64,000 nt of DNA from Paragorgia papillata (GCA_035771165.1 JAWNZC010000472.1:990001-1054000), one strand, 5' to 3'; positions 17,705 through 28,671 are shown, counted from the first letter of the stretch. Numbers and translations: made by a program. Notes: generated by a model not told the origin, from the sequence alone.

Positions 17705-20251
17705 GGCAGAGATGATTATAATGTACTGTTGGACTAAAATTAAGAAGCTGTGAAGGAAAGACGAAAATGGTGCATGGAGAAAAATAGCTTAACCAAAATA
17801 TGTGGAAAAATAGAAAACGGTTAAAGTGTAAGAGAGAAAAGACAGTGACTTCTTCCTTTAAAAAAGGTTTTATCTATGTTATTGTAGGACTCTTTATAAA
17901 CAAGGGATGTACGGTGGACAACCGAGTGTTCGAAGAATTCTCATTGTAACTCCTGGCAGTTTAGTCAAGGTTAAAGAAAAGTAGAAAACTAAACATAATA
18001 TACAGTGCATGCTTGGCTTAGGAACGCAAACTAGGACACGAGGCGATATGCTAGGACGACGATGGCAATTAAGTGACTACATTTAAAAGAAACCATGGAT
18101 CAGGACATCGTATATTGTATGCTTGACGTATTTTGTAAGATCTTTAAAAAGCAGCCATAGCTTCGACAAAGTGACGTACAATAGATAAACGCCTAAGTAA
18201 ACTAACAACTGTTGCTGTTCCTTGCCACGTCGTTGTCTTGAAGACGGGAAAACGCCGCTTCAGTTGACGATGTATGTGCAACGAGGATGGTGTTGAGATT
18301 ACTCTTGGGACTGCAAATTATTCAACGCTTTATTTTTGTTGAAAAATACTATTGTACATACTTGGGTCGTCGTCGTGACGTTCGCGTCGTGCTTGCTTAA
18401 GGTCCCTAATACCTGATAAAACATGAACTGCCAGTTTATTGAACGGCTTCAAAAACAAATGTTCATTGACATGAAACATTTTTAAAGATTGACCTTGTGT
18501 GAACCGTAAAATCGAGCATGAAATTTATCGAAAAGCGTGTGTATTATATAGGTGAATTATTGAGTTGCTAATGTACAGTTTAGTTATTATTTATAAGTTC
18601 AATTTTATGAGTTACGTTTGCTTACTTTTTATTCAACTTTTTCTCGTAGAACTGGGCCGTGGAGTTTCGTAAATGGTTAGGTAATGAGAGAATGCCAGTT
18701 TATACGGTTAATTCTGAGAAAAAAGTCCAGGTGCGTTAGAATGAGGCTTAACCCTTTCACCACCAGACCCTTTCCCTTGACGAGTAAAATCGTCTGGCGT
18801 TATAGCCAGAGTAAACTGAATACTAAAGGACCACCTAATGGACATTGGCGATAAAAATGAAGTTTATCAAATTTGAAAGAACTCGTAAAATTGTAATAGA
18901 AGCTCTTTTACAACTTTTTTGTATCTTTCTTCGTTTTTAAAATATTTCAGTTTGTTTGATATGTAAATTAGATGGTCTCTGACGTCAGGAGCAGGGTACA
19001 ATATTTTCACACCTATAGCAAAATCAGTTACATCTCCAAGTTTGTTCAACGAAATAACTTGAAACTGCGCACAGAAAAACGCCTTGTGACACTAAATATT
19101 TTATGTTGAGCAATCATAGAGGTGTAAGTGATTTTGTAATGTATGAAAATACTCTACCCCACACCTGACGTCAGAGACCATCTAATTTACATATCACACA
19201 AACTGAAATATTTTAAAAACGAAGAAAGATACAAAAAAGTTGTAAAAGATCTTCTATTACAATTTTAAGAGTTCTTTCAAATTTGACAAACTTAATTTAT
19301 ATTGCCAATGTTCATTAACAACTGTAGCATTGCGAAACAAATGTAAAAGATACGGTATTTTTACGAAAATATATACCAGGTCGCCAATCCAATGAAAATT
19401 GTGTTAACGACTCATCACTAATGAGTAATGAGCTAGTAATGATTTATTTAACGTCGTAAACACAGGATGTGGTCGCCCAATCACTCATGTTAAAAGTGCA
19501 CGACATAAGCTAAGACCTAAGTGTTGATTTTACGGAGGGAGGAAAACCGCAGAACCCTGCGAAAAACCCTCGAAGCACAGGAGAGACCAACTAAACTCTA
19601 CTCACATGAAATTCAAGTTCGAGAACGGGGTTATTCCCAGACGGTCACCCATCCAAGTACTAACCCCGTCCAACTGGGCTTAACTACAGCGGTGACAGGC
19701 AGCGCCCTAACAGCACACGCCACCCGCTGAACTGATATTTGTATACAGTATCATATACGATTGTGCTGTCTATTTTCTTAGGAATTTATTCACAGTCCTG
19801 TGTATCCTGTCATGGTCATCAGTTATGAAATGTTTGTGAGATATGTTGAGGATATTAAAAAGATCAAGTTTAATTTGATCGTCTGTGATGAAGCACATCG
19901 GTTAAAAAACGCCGCCATTAAAACCACAATGGTACTGTGTGTTATACAGCTTTTGTTTTATACAAATTTGCTTTGTAAAGAAACTGGCCGACGATGACAA
20001 CAACAACAACAACAGTGAGCATTGCCAACAATAACTGCACCAACAGCGACAACAACAACAACAACAACAACACTACCAACACCACCACCAGCAGCAACAA
20101 CAACAACACCACCAACAACACCAACAACACCACCAGCAGCAACACCACCACCAACAACAACACCAACAGCAACAACAACAACAACAACACCACCACCAAC
20201 ACCAACAACAACACCACCACCACCAACACCAACAACAACAACAACACCACC

Positions 20252-20318
<67 letters not shown>

Positions 20319-22950
20319 AAACACCAACAACAACAACACCATCAACAACAACACCAACAACAACAACACCAGCACCAGCAACAACAACAACAACAACACC
20401 ACCAACAGCAACACCAACAACACCACCACCAAAACTGCCAAAACCACCACAAACAACCAACAGCAACAACAACAACTTGCTCTGCTTGCCATTTACTTTA
20501 CATTTTTAGTATCTCATGAGTTTAAAGATAAAAAGAAAAATACTGCTAACAGGCACTCCAATTCAGGTACTGATAGTGGGTAATTTATTTATTAAGTTTA
20601 TAAGAGTGTAGAGGAGTGAATGAAGGGTACCTTGGTCCTTGAATATATTTGAGTAAAATTCTACGATTGTTACTCTATCTATTGCCGCCAATGAAGACGA
20701 CTTTATAAAAGAAATGCCTGCATTGAAGTCAAAACGAATTCTTCTTATATAGAATGACCTCACTGAATTCTTTTGTTTGGCTGAATTCTGCAATCCAGGG
20801 ATTTTCGGTAAGTTAATTTATGAACTTGCTATAAGCAGAGTTTTTCTCTTCCACAGCAAATGTAGTTCACCAACCGAATACGCATGAACACTCTTAAAAA
20901 TCACTATTCATCGTCATTCAAAATTAAGCGATTGGGGACTTTAAGATCTACGACGTCATCAACGACGACGTCCTGTAAACAAAATAATTTTTTTTGCAAA
21001 ACAAAGAGAATGAATCATTCCGTCCTCACTCTTTATACAACGCCACTTAGAGCATTTTTACGTCTTCAGGACGAAGTCAACGCCCAAGGGTTGAGAACTG
21101 TTACTCGAGACTGACTCAATACCGACACTGGGATCATTTTAGCAGTACTAGGGCGTTTTGGAAGTCATTAAGCCATAGTCAATCGAGATATGGTCTGGAA
21201 GCTCGGCAAACTTCAAAGCGCCTATAATGAGCTGGGATTTTATGTTGAACCGTACCTTACACCGTGCACATCCTTTGTTTTAGGTTTATTAATATTTAAA
21301 TAGCACGGTTGAGTGATTGAACTGAAACGTTGCTATTGGACAATTCGTTCATTATACTAAAATACAATGTGTTCAGTGACCGTGCACCGTGCACAAAAAT
21401 GCATAAAGGCGAACAAAAAGATAGAACAAAGACTTTAGCTGAGTTTCCAGACCATATATCGATTGACTGATTAAACTTAGCTTCAAATATCAAATATAAT
21501 AGTCAGTTAACCGTGACTTCTTTAAAATTCATGTTGCTTTTTAACCGCCGTCGTCGTCCTAACATCTTAAAGTTCCTAATATCGATGTGGAGACGTTTAA
21601 ATGTACACTTCACATTTTAATCAGTTGATATGTTTTCCTCATTGGATTGCTACTTACTACAGGTTCACAAGCGTCATTCAGGCGTCTTTATGAAGAGCCT
21701 ATTGGACATGGACACCAGCCTGATGCAAGTCAAGACGAGAAAGAGCTGGGTGAAAGTAGAGCAAACGAGGTAACCAATAGATCTTTCCGCGTGAAGTGAT
21801 TGGACAACGTGATTATTGTGACAAATCTGATTGGCTGATGTCAAAAGTTCTCAGAGGTTTTGTGAGAGGCTGAGAGCCAATCAAATCCATGTTTTATTGA
21901 GCTGTCTAATTACCTTTTTCCATTGAGCAATAATATAATAGTATATACATGGATTGGAAGTTTTAATGTTTTGTCTTAAGTAAATAACTGGTTAATATAA
22001 CAGTAGTTAGGAATATTATATTTCTGTTTGTGTTTTTCAGCTAAACAGACTAACTGCTCAGTTTTTGCTAAGAAGAACATCCGATATTAACAACAAGTAT
22101 TTGCCAAGCAAAGGTATTAATTGGGTATCTCGATTGACGATTAGTTTTATCTGCTCTAGCTGTTCATCTGCTTCTTCCATGCTTCTCTTTTCTCCACCTT
22201 CCTTTCTTCGTCTCTCCTTCCTTGCTCCTTATTTCTTCTTCCCTTCTTTTTTTTCTTTCCTCCCTCTCTCCCTTCTTTTTTCTTTCCTCCCTCTCTCCCT
22301 TCTTTTTTCTTTCCTCCCTCCCTTTCTTCCTTCCTTCCTTTTTACCTTCCTTCCTTTTTTCTCTCTGCTTTCCTGCCTTTCTTCCTTCCTTCCTTTCTTC
22401 CTTCCTTTCTTCCTTTCTTCCTTCATTCCTTTTTTCTCTCTGCCTTCCTGCCTTTCTTCCTTCCTTCCTTCCTTTCTTCCTTCCTTCCTTCCTCCTTCCT
22501 TTCCTCCTTCCTTCCTTTTTTCCTATCTTCCCTCCTTCCGTCCTTCCTTCCTTCCTTCCTTCCTTCCTTTTTTCCTCCCTTTCTTCCTACTTTCCTTGCT
22601 TTCTTTCCTCTCTTGCTTACAAAGAATTAACACAGTTGGTGAACACAATCGTGTCTACTATAATTGAATACATCTCTTTCTCTGTACTAAATTTTCAGTG
22701 GAGTCTGTGGTATTCTGTCATCCCAGTGATTTACAAATTACGTTATACGAACATTTGATATCTTCTCGATGGTTTCATTCTTGCGTCTCATCATCTTACG
22801 CTGGTTCATTGCATCTGATGTGTATCGCTGCTCTTAAGAAGTTGTGTAACCATCCAAGTCTGTTAAACCGTCGCTCCAAGGACGAAGAAGATTCTGAGGT
22901 GACTTAAATTGAGAGTTTTGTTTGTTTGTTTGTTTGTTTGTTTGTTTGTT

Positions 22951-23015
<65 letters not shown>

Positions 23016-26000
23016 GCCGACTTGTCCGTCCGTCCGTCCATTTATCTATCTAAATGTTTAGCTGTTAGTCTGTCTCGATCTGAACGTGTCGACTAATCCA
23101 TCCATCTATGTGACAGTTTAAATATAGTAATATAGATATACTGCCGAAACAGAGAACGTAGGAATCTAACGTTTCGAGCGAAGGCCCTTCGTCAGAGAGA
23201 AACGTTTCTCTCTGACGAAGGGCCTTCGCTCGAAACGTTATATTCCTACGTTTTCTGTTTCGGCAGTATATCTAACCTTACTATATTTCGATTGTTGTTT
23301 CTACACTGCCTACGCAGCACGCTACTTTTATTTCACTATGTGACAGTTTGTTTGTTTTGTATCTTCATCTGTCCATCTGCTTCTCTCATCAACATTTTAT
23401 TCGTCATGCCATTTACAGGAAACTGTATACGACGATATTCAGATGTACTACCCAGCTGAATATGACAGCAATCTCAGTGAGCATTCTGGGAAGTTAAAAG
23501 TTCTTGAAAAACTATTAAATAACATCAAAAGACGTGTCCCTGCAGAACGTTGTGTCGTCGTCTCGAATTATACCCAGGTAACCAACGCAACCATCTATCC
23601 TATCTATGCATTCATAAATAAACTCGAAGTGATTGAAACGCCAGGCGAGAATCAAAGTCTTGTCAGGAAATTATGGTTTAGTTTTGTTAGTTCTTGCTGT
23701 ACAAGCTTGCTGTAATACTCACAACAGCTTGTATACAACAAGAACTAAACAATTCCAAAAAAACTCAACTCCAAAAATTTTGACCGACTAAAAATTTTAC
23801 TTTCAAAAGAAAAAAGTTCTAGTTACTTTTGTCACGTACTGGTCGCAGTTTCGAGTAAGGTAATTCAAAATATTCATGAAAAACTGATTCCATTGCGACT
23901 GAGACGCAATTCTATTTCTTGACTGTAGAACGATAGAACGAGAAAGCTCTGTAACCAAACTGACATATTGATTTACCGGGCGGAAATCGTATTCTTAGGA
24001 TGAATATAAGAGCCCAGCTCAAAATATGTATAGATAAAGACAAATCTATATATGTATTTATACAATACCCTGGTTGCTATGCGTGTTTTTACTGGTTGTT
24101 GGCCATGATCTATTAGAGGACAGACACATGGTCACGTCAGCTGACTTGCTTTTTCCTTCTTCGTGCCCCAAAATCCGGCAAGAATTTCGACAAAGACCTT
24201 TTAAATTTTTATTGTATAAAACAAATAGATTCCATTTTTTTGTTGTCTGTTCAGTTATAGATGCACAGAAGACGTCACAACGTGGTAAGAACATCAGTGA
24301 CCCACTCGACTGCGTCTCGTGGGCCACTTTTTTGTTCTTACCACGTTGTGACGTCATCTGTGCATCTATAACTGAACAGACAACGGCAAAATGGAATCTA
24401 TTTGTTAAATAGCCGTTAATAAATAAAGACGTTCTTAAAAATTAGATTTAATGTTAACTATTGCTATTTCCAGACGCTGGATATAATTCAGAGGCTTTGT
24501 GAAAGAAGTCATTATCAATTTCTTCGTCTTGATGGTCAAACTGCCACAAACCAAAGGCAAAATTTGGTGGAACGGTTTAACAGAAAAGGCAGTCAAGATT
24601 GTGAGTAATAATTTATTCCAATTTCAAGCTTGATATTAGAAAAAGATCGTCCAACCCTGACTGCGACAAATATCAAACCAAAAAATATAATACTTCGACA
24701 TACCAAAAATCATACACAATTCGGACAACAAGAACATGGAACATACTACCAAAAACGATTACAACAAAAAAACATCACACTCTCAAACTTCAAGAAGTTA
24801 CTATTCAACTACTATATTAACGCACTTAACAACACATATGACGTAGGCGACCCACGAACATGGAAAAGCATATGTTTAAAATGCAACACAGCTCGAAGCC
24901 TTATGAACCCACCATCGTGTTGCTTTTAGTAGATATCGTAGTAAATTTAATGTCTTTAATGTATGTTGTATATCGTTATGTATTTTTAAAGTAACAGTTA
25001 AATCGTACTTGTTTTGGGGCCGTAGTAATTGGCACTAGCTGTTGTGGTTACCCAGCCTATTGTCTTGATGTCTGTATTTATGTTTGTAATGTGTATGGCA
25101 AAGTTATTAAAATAAATAAATAAAAAGTTTAAAAACGACTTGAAATTTGTACAGTCTTTTGTTTAATATATTTTCAAGCCAAGTACATCAATTTTGTAGT
25201 TGTTTTTCTGCTGAGTTCGAAAGCTGGAGGCGTTGGATTGAACTTAACTGGAGGATCCATACTCATTTTGTTTGATATTGACTGGAATCCAGCCAATGAC
25301 ATTCAAGTAATAAGTCAGATATACCAGTTGAACAAACAGTCTTTTTTCAACCTGAACTTTATTATAATACAGTGAAACTCCGACCAGAAACGAACTAGGG
25401 TCATTATTAACGGTGCATGACAAGTTGACACATTCTACATTCTTTCTTTGTTCGTAGGCAATGGCGAGAGTTTGGAGAGATGGTCAAAAGAAGGAAGTTA
25501 AAATATATCGTCTCCTGACCACTGTAAGTTGGGGTGTAGTTAAATTTTTACTTAGAAAGGTTTTAGTTAAAAATGTCTGCGTAGCATTCGATAAATTACA
25601 ACCAGCAGAGTTTCGTTGAGTTTTGTGCACTTTCTTTCACGAATATATCAGGGAACAATTGAAGAAAAGATCTATCAAAGACAAGTTGCTAAACAAGGAC
25701 TGAGTGGTACGGTAGCTGACGCCAGCATTTCATCTAAAGTGGAATTCTCTCGGAAAGATTTGAAGGTGTTTATAGAAATGTTGTTCTTATGAAAACGTAG
25801 CCTGGTACCCTGGACCAATTTCAAAGGAAATATGGGCCAGGTAACCACTAATCTCATTCTCACGTCATCAGGGCTAAATCCACTTATGACGATTGCAATT
25901 TCACTCATAGCCAATAAAAACGCGCGAAAATTCAACCAATAGGAAAGCAGAAGTCATTAGTGGTTACCTGGCCCATATTCTTTGATTGGGCCAGGGTACC

Positions 26001-28017
26001 AGGCTAATGAAAACGGTGATGATGACAGCAACAACAATCACGACAACAACAACAACAACAACGGCAACCACAACACCACCACTACCACCACCAACAACAA
26101 CGGTAACAACACCACCACCACCAACACCAACAGCACCACCACTACCACCAACACCACCAACACCACCACTACCACCACCACCAACAACAACACCACCACC
26201 ACTACCAACAACAACAACAACAACACCACTACGTACCACCACCACTACCAACAACAACAACACTACCACCATGCACCACCACCAACAACAACACCACAAA
26301 CAACAGCAACACCACCACTACCACCACCACCACCAACACCACCACCACAAACAACAGCAATACCACCACTACCACCAACAACACTACCACCACCAACACC
26401 ACCAACACCACCACCACTTGCCAACACCATATTTTTAACGTTGAACTTAAAATTATATGTCTTTAGAGCTTTGTAATCATCATATTCTAATCATTCTGTT
26501 GGTATCAAAGAACAGATGAGCTACTTGCGTTTGTTTTTCTCTCGTTTATAGTTTCAAAATGAAGTTAGCACGCGAATGTTTATATTTTCTCGTTTAGGAT
26601 TTGTTCACGTTGCACACGAAAACAACTTGTCTCACACATGAACTATTGAATTGCTCTTGTATTGGCGCTATGGGGACAGACCATTCTGATAATAACCCGA
26701 CACGAGCTTGTCAGCTTGGTAACACACGAGAATCTAAGGTATATATTGTTGAACTTTGTTGATCTTAACCCTTTCCCACTTAGGCGTTCTCACTTGACGG
26801 GTAAAATCGTCAGGAGTTAGTAAAATCGTCAGGCGTTTTCAACGCTCATTTTTTTCAAGAATGAGCAGAACATGGAATGTCCTGCCAAATGAGTTGAGAT
26901 TAAATGGAATAACACTCAACAACTTTAAAAATCAACTTATATCTTACTACACTCTCGCGCTGGACTGTGCATACGATCCAGATAAACCTCGGTCATGGAA
27001 ATCAGTTTGTCCCAAGTGCAACTCCGCCCGGAGCTTGCTTGGTGACCTTTGCTGTTGTATTTAACAGCTTTTACTATGCGGATTTTCATCGTTCTTTTAT
27101 TTATTTTTCTTTTGATCTGAATTGAACTTCTTTTTTCCCCCTCTTAATCTATTTATATACGGGACCGCAGTAACTGGCACACGCTGTCGCGGCTACCCTT
27201 GCCACTTCTCTTAAATTTTAGTTTGTATATGTGCATGTTTGTCTGTCGTTTAATTATGTATATATTTATTTGTGTGTAGGTATAAATATTCTTTATACAC
27301 TGTTGGCAAAAACATAATAAATAAAAAAGAGTAAAATACCAAAGTGGCTGGTTTGGGGCGGCCTTTAAATAGAGAAAGGGTTAATGAGTTTTCTACCTTG
27401 GTTTCTACAAACAAACAAGCAGTTATTGCCATTGACCTACGAATTAACGATACTGAAATAAATTTGGGACGACGTTATATTTATAATAAATATATTTATA
27501 TTAAAGGAAAAGAATCTATCTATGGCGGAGTTGATGCAATGGAGTCATTTCGCAAGACCAATCAGGGAAACTAATCTTGAGGTAGAGTCGAGACTAGACC
27601 ATTTAGGGACCTGGGATCTTGTTCATGATTTTAATGCTAAGGCGTGTGCTGTTAGCGCGCTGCCTTTCACCAAAAGTTAAGCCCGGTTAGACGGGGTTAG
27701 TACTTGATGGGAGACCGCTTGGGAATGACCCCGTTGTCGAGGTTGGAACTCATGTGAGTAGAGTTGTAGTTGATCTCTCATGTGTTTCGAGGGTTTTTCG
27801 TCGGGTTCTCCGGTTTTCCTCCCTCCGTAAAATCAACACTTACATCATGGTAGTCATGTTCGCCCTGTTTGAGCACCAGTTGCTGTAGGCAATAAAGTTA
27901 TTAAATCTAATTGTGTTCAAGGAGGAACAACAATCAATTTTGTTTTTATTGCAGGACGAGATGCTACGAGTGTGTGCGGACGATATCGATTTTGTTTTCC
28001 AAACACAGACAAATTAA
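8725..28017 (+). CDS. RAD54B: RAD54B, Swi2/Snf2-family DNA translocase of homologous recombination
   Basis: Nuclear dsDNA translocase that works with RAD51/DMC1 in homologous recombination. I join 26 exons: 8725-8880, 10664-10769, 10890-10947, 11420-11441, 11918-11939, 12022-12076, 15191-15278, 15356-15455, 16178-16344, 16819-16973, 17076-17123, 17888-17969, 18650-18730, 19782-19931, 20510-20566, 20753-20807, 21663-21769, 22041-22113, 22699-22898, 23419-23577, 24474-24600, 25200-25306, 25458-25523, 25652-25765, 26598-26738, 27955-28017. Phases match at every junction, giving 2559 nt (852 aa plus stop; human protein about 910). It starts MRRSAAPSQ as in vertebrate RAD54B. Helicase motifs in order: I DDMGLGKT (exon 11), Ia [19 protein letters not shown] (exon 14), [13 protein letters not shown] (exons 15-16), [30 protein letters not shown]. 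The RAD54B-type KKKHKKWEGD is split over two 22-nt exons. All motifs are intact, so the gene looks functional. Confidence 0.96.
9335..9592. repeat. TIR element (ends with ACTGAAAAAGAT / ATCTTTTTCAGT)
   Basis: About 50-bp inverted ends include GTACATTTAACCACAAT. A second copy with the same ends is at 49949-50192. In RAD54B intron 1. Confidence 0.8.
9900..10115. repeat. Degenerate dispersed repeat with poly(G)/poly(C) stretches
   Basis: Runs of AAAAGG(A/G)CACTT are repeated four times, followed by a G run and CCCC-rich end. Resembles 52450-52520 (AAAAGGACTGGC). No coding potential. Confidence 0.4.
10248..10392. repeat. Foldback element in RAD54B intron 1
   Basis: TCATACACGAGGAG pairs with CTCC(T/C)CCGAGTGTATGA, and GTGTTTCATCAGGATAT pairs with ATATCCTGATGAAACAC. 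Confidence 0.8.
11040..11240. repeat. G/T-rich low-complexity stretch
   Basis: Includes a long G-rich run (about 11050-11092) and two copies of TTAGCAACATTTTTGGGTGAT. RAD54B intron 3. Confidence 0.7.
11508..11650 (-). repeat. 5S-rRNA-derived SINE fragment
   Basis: On the minus strand it contains GGTTAGTACTTGGATGGG and GACC, the internal promoter region of 5S rRNA, followed by the SINE body ending in GAGTAGAGTTTAGTTGGTCT. It directly abuts a partial TTAA family element (11650-11718). Confidence 0.8.
12256..13283. mobile_element. 1-kb TIR DNA element in RAD54B intron 6
   Basis: Inverted ends CAACCTCGTACCCAGGGTCT / reverse complement extend about 60 bp and are flanked by a direct repeat CACATTCGG (12247-12255 and 13284-13292), the target duplication. 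A right-end fragment of the same family lies at 52241-52262. The interior has no long reading frame, but at about 12763-12850 a C2H2-finger-like [10 protein letters not shown]...HK appears with an in-frame TGA, so any cargo gene is dead. Confidence 0.8.
13890..14400 (-). mobile_element. LINE 3' end (non-LTR retrotransposon relic)
   Basis: The minus-strand frame ...[22 protein letters not shown] matches the C-terminal tail of the reverse transcriptase ORF seen at 24605 and 26850. The A-rich 3' tail is at the low-coordinate end (AATAAAAAAAATAATAAAAA). 5'-truncated and mutated. Confidence 0.65.
14505..14993. mobile_element. hAT-type MITE with 8-bp target duplication
   Basis: Ends CAGGGGCGTCGGA / TCCGACGCCCCTG, flanked on both sides by AGTGTAGC (14497-14504 and 14994-15001). 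489 bp, no transposase. It has landed in a decayed repeat of ACGGAACGTC(T/G)TACAAC units (about 13850-15080). Confidence 0.88.
16500..16735 (-). repeat. 5S-rRNA-derived SINE
   Basis: Minus-strand copy with the 5S-like head near 16640-16735 and the body with CGAGGGTTTTTCGCCGGGTT and AAAATCAATGCC. It ends about 80 bp before RAD54B exon 10. Confidence 0.8.
17158..17705. repeat. Compound microsatellite: G run, GGAA, (CAAA)n, (CAGA)n, (CTGA)n
   Basis: Fills most of RAD54B intron 11. A 23-nt G run is followed by purine-rich sequence, then CAAA, CAGA, CTGA and again CAGA tetranucleotides. The open frames on both strands come from stop-free tetranucleotides. Confidence 0.95.
18038..18412. repeat. 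Family H dispersed repeat
   Basis: Shares AACCATGGATCAGGACATCG, GTTCCTTGCCACG and GCTTGCTTAAGGTCCCTA with an inverted copy at 42508-42860. RAD54B intron 12. Confidence 0.8.
18858..19302. repeat. Long foldback element (family E)
   Basis: Two ~150-bp arms are reverse complements (for example TTTGTATCTTTCTTCGTTTT / AAAACGAAGAAAGATACAAA) around a short centre. A related element with diverged sequence is at 59203-59646. RAD54B intron 13. Confidence 0.9.
19440..19735 (-). repeat. 5S-rRNA-derived SINE
   Basis: Head with the 5S box region at 19620-19690 (minus), body, and a 3' tail containing GACGTTAAATAAATCATTAC. It lies 47 bp from RAD54B exon 14. A near-identical copy is at 48295-48545. Confidence 0.85.
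19988..20475. repeat. (AAC/ACC)n trinucleotide tract
   Basis: About 490 bp of AAC, ACC and AGC triplets take up nearly all of RAD54B intron 14 (19932-20509). Apparent poly-Thr/Asn/Gln and poly-Val/Leu frames are artefacts. Confidence 0.95.
22190..22620. repeat. Polypyrimidine (CTTC/CTTT)n tract
   Basis: About 430 bp of nearly pure C/T on the plus strand in RAD54B intron 18. It could form H-DNA. Confidence 0.95.
22917..23022. repeat. (TTTG)n(TCTG)n microsatellite
   Basis: Starts 19 bp after the RAD54B exon 19 donor. Confidence 0.95.
23133..23345. mobile_element. Penelope-like or related retroelement end with inverted hammerhead-like core
   Basis: Arms 23133-23203 and 23204-23273 are near-perfect reverse complements. 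Each contains CTGACGA...CGAAAC, which has the order of a hammerhead ribozyme core. Downstream, CACTGCCTACGCAGCACGCT and CTTTTATTTCACT recur at 38850-38900, 51985-52020 and (inverted) 53885-53930. The element class is inferred. Confidence 0.55.
24178..24412. repeat. Family D foldback element
   Basis: GTTGTCTGTTCAGTTATAGA and its complement flank a centre with GACGTCACAACGTGGTAAGA on both arms. An inverted copy with extended homology lies at 30690-30925 in a MYG1 intron. Confidence 0.88.
24605..25132 (+). mobile_element. LINE 3' end (non-LTR retrotransposon relic)
   Basis: The frame ending ...[20 protein letters not shown] and [28 protein letters not shown] is the C terminus of a LINE reverse transcriptase ORF. 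The 3' UTR ends GGCAAAGTTATTAAAATAAA. RAD54B intron 21, sense orientation. Confidence 0.8.
25799..26006. repeat. Foldback element (TAGCCTGGTACCCTGG ends)
   Basis: Left end TAGCCTGGTACCCTGG and right end CCAGGGTACCAGGCTA are perfect complements. GGCCAGGTAACCACTAAT is also inverted. RAD54B intron 24. Confidence 0.88.
26010..26425. repeat. (AAC/ACC)n trinucleotide tract
   Basis: Directly follows the foldback element. Second large AAC/ACC tract in RAD54B. Confidence 0.95.
26764..26850. repeat. Partial TTAA family element
   Basis: TTAACCCTTTCCCACTTAGG followed by a duplicated core GTAAAATCGTCAGG(A/C)GTT. It abuts the LINE relic. Confidence 0.6.
26850..27330 (+). mobile_element. LINE 3' end (non-LTR retrotransposon relic)
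   Basis: [20 protein letters not shown]...[24 protein letters not shown] matches the relic at 24605. 3' UTR has CCGCAGTAACTGGCACACGC, equivalent to CCGTAGTAATTGGCACTAGC there. Confidence 0.85.
27636..27911 (+). repeat. 5S-rRNA-derived SINE, most complete copy
   Basis: 5S-like head with GTTAGTACTTGATGGGAGAC and GCTTGGGAAT, then body, then the tail GCAATAAAGTTATTAAATCT. Only copy of the family in the plus orientation here. RAD54B intron 25, 44 bp before the last exon. Confidence 0.85.
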
Positions 28018-28349
28018 AGTCAGTACTTCAAAAATATATTAACATAACGGACTATATTGATCACATAAAGTTTATTGAATGTGTAAAAATTAAATTGCAA
28101 AAAATGAGTATAAATCGTTTAAAGAAAATTGAAATTAAAAAAATACAGGATGAAATATTCACACAAAGTTTCATCTCGGTCTCCCATTTTTTTGGGCGTA
28201 TTTTACTACTTTTTGAGGGCATTGTATTTTTGGTATATGGGTTCGATCACTCAACCGTGTTATTTAAATATTATACATAACAAGATAAATTGTTTTAACT
28301 CCACATCCTTATTTCATTACGGTACATTGCGTCAGTTGAAATTCAGTGC

Positions 28350-28355
28350 AATAAA
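28350..28355 (+). terminator. Candidate poly(A) signal of RAD54B
   Basis: AATAAA lies 333 nt after the RAD54B stop codon and is the clearest plus-strand signal before the convergent MYG1 gene. It sits just upstream of a foldback element. Cleavage site unverified. Confidence 0.4.
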
Positions 28356-28430
28356 TGCCTTTTCCTGTGTATAACTGTTGCCCATAGTATCTCCAATACT
28401 ACTCCAGTATTTTTCGGTTTACAGACACTT

Positions 28431-28603
28431 GCAGCTCACTTTTCACCCAAATCTTCGGAAGTTCGCAAGTTCGTTTTGAACTCTGCATTTGATTGGTTGC
28501 TTGGTTCCTAGCAGCCAATCAAATGCGTAGTTTAAAACGAACTTTGAACTTCCCAACGAACTTCGGAACGAACTTGCGAAGATTTGGGTGAAAAGTGAGT
28601 TGC
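28431..28603. repeat. Foldback element between the RAD54B and MYG1 3' ends
   Basis: The left arm (CTCACTTTTCACCCAAATCT) is the reverse complement of the right arm near 28575-28600. The centre has a second palindrome built on GATTGG / CCAATC. It fills much of the 655-bp gap between two convergent stop codons, so both transcripts would contain the hairpin if they read that far. Confidence 0.7.
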
Positions 28604-28671
28604 AAATGACAGTAATACTGCACATAATTCCACATGTTGTCTTGCGGTGTTTTGATATATCTTTAATGTTT

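Noticed and set aside
19994..20519. Long poly-Thr/Asn, poly-Gln and poly-Val/Leu open frames on both strands
   Set aside because: They are readings of the AAC/ACC tract that fills RAD54B intron 14; flanking exons splice across it in frame.
27660..27735. A genuine 5S rRNA gene
   Set aside because: Only the promoter half matches 5S; the first part diverges and the copy continues into a SINE body and tail shared by four other copies.
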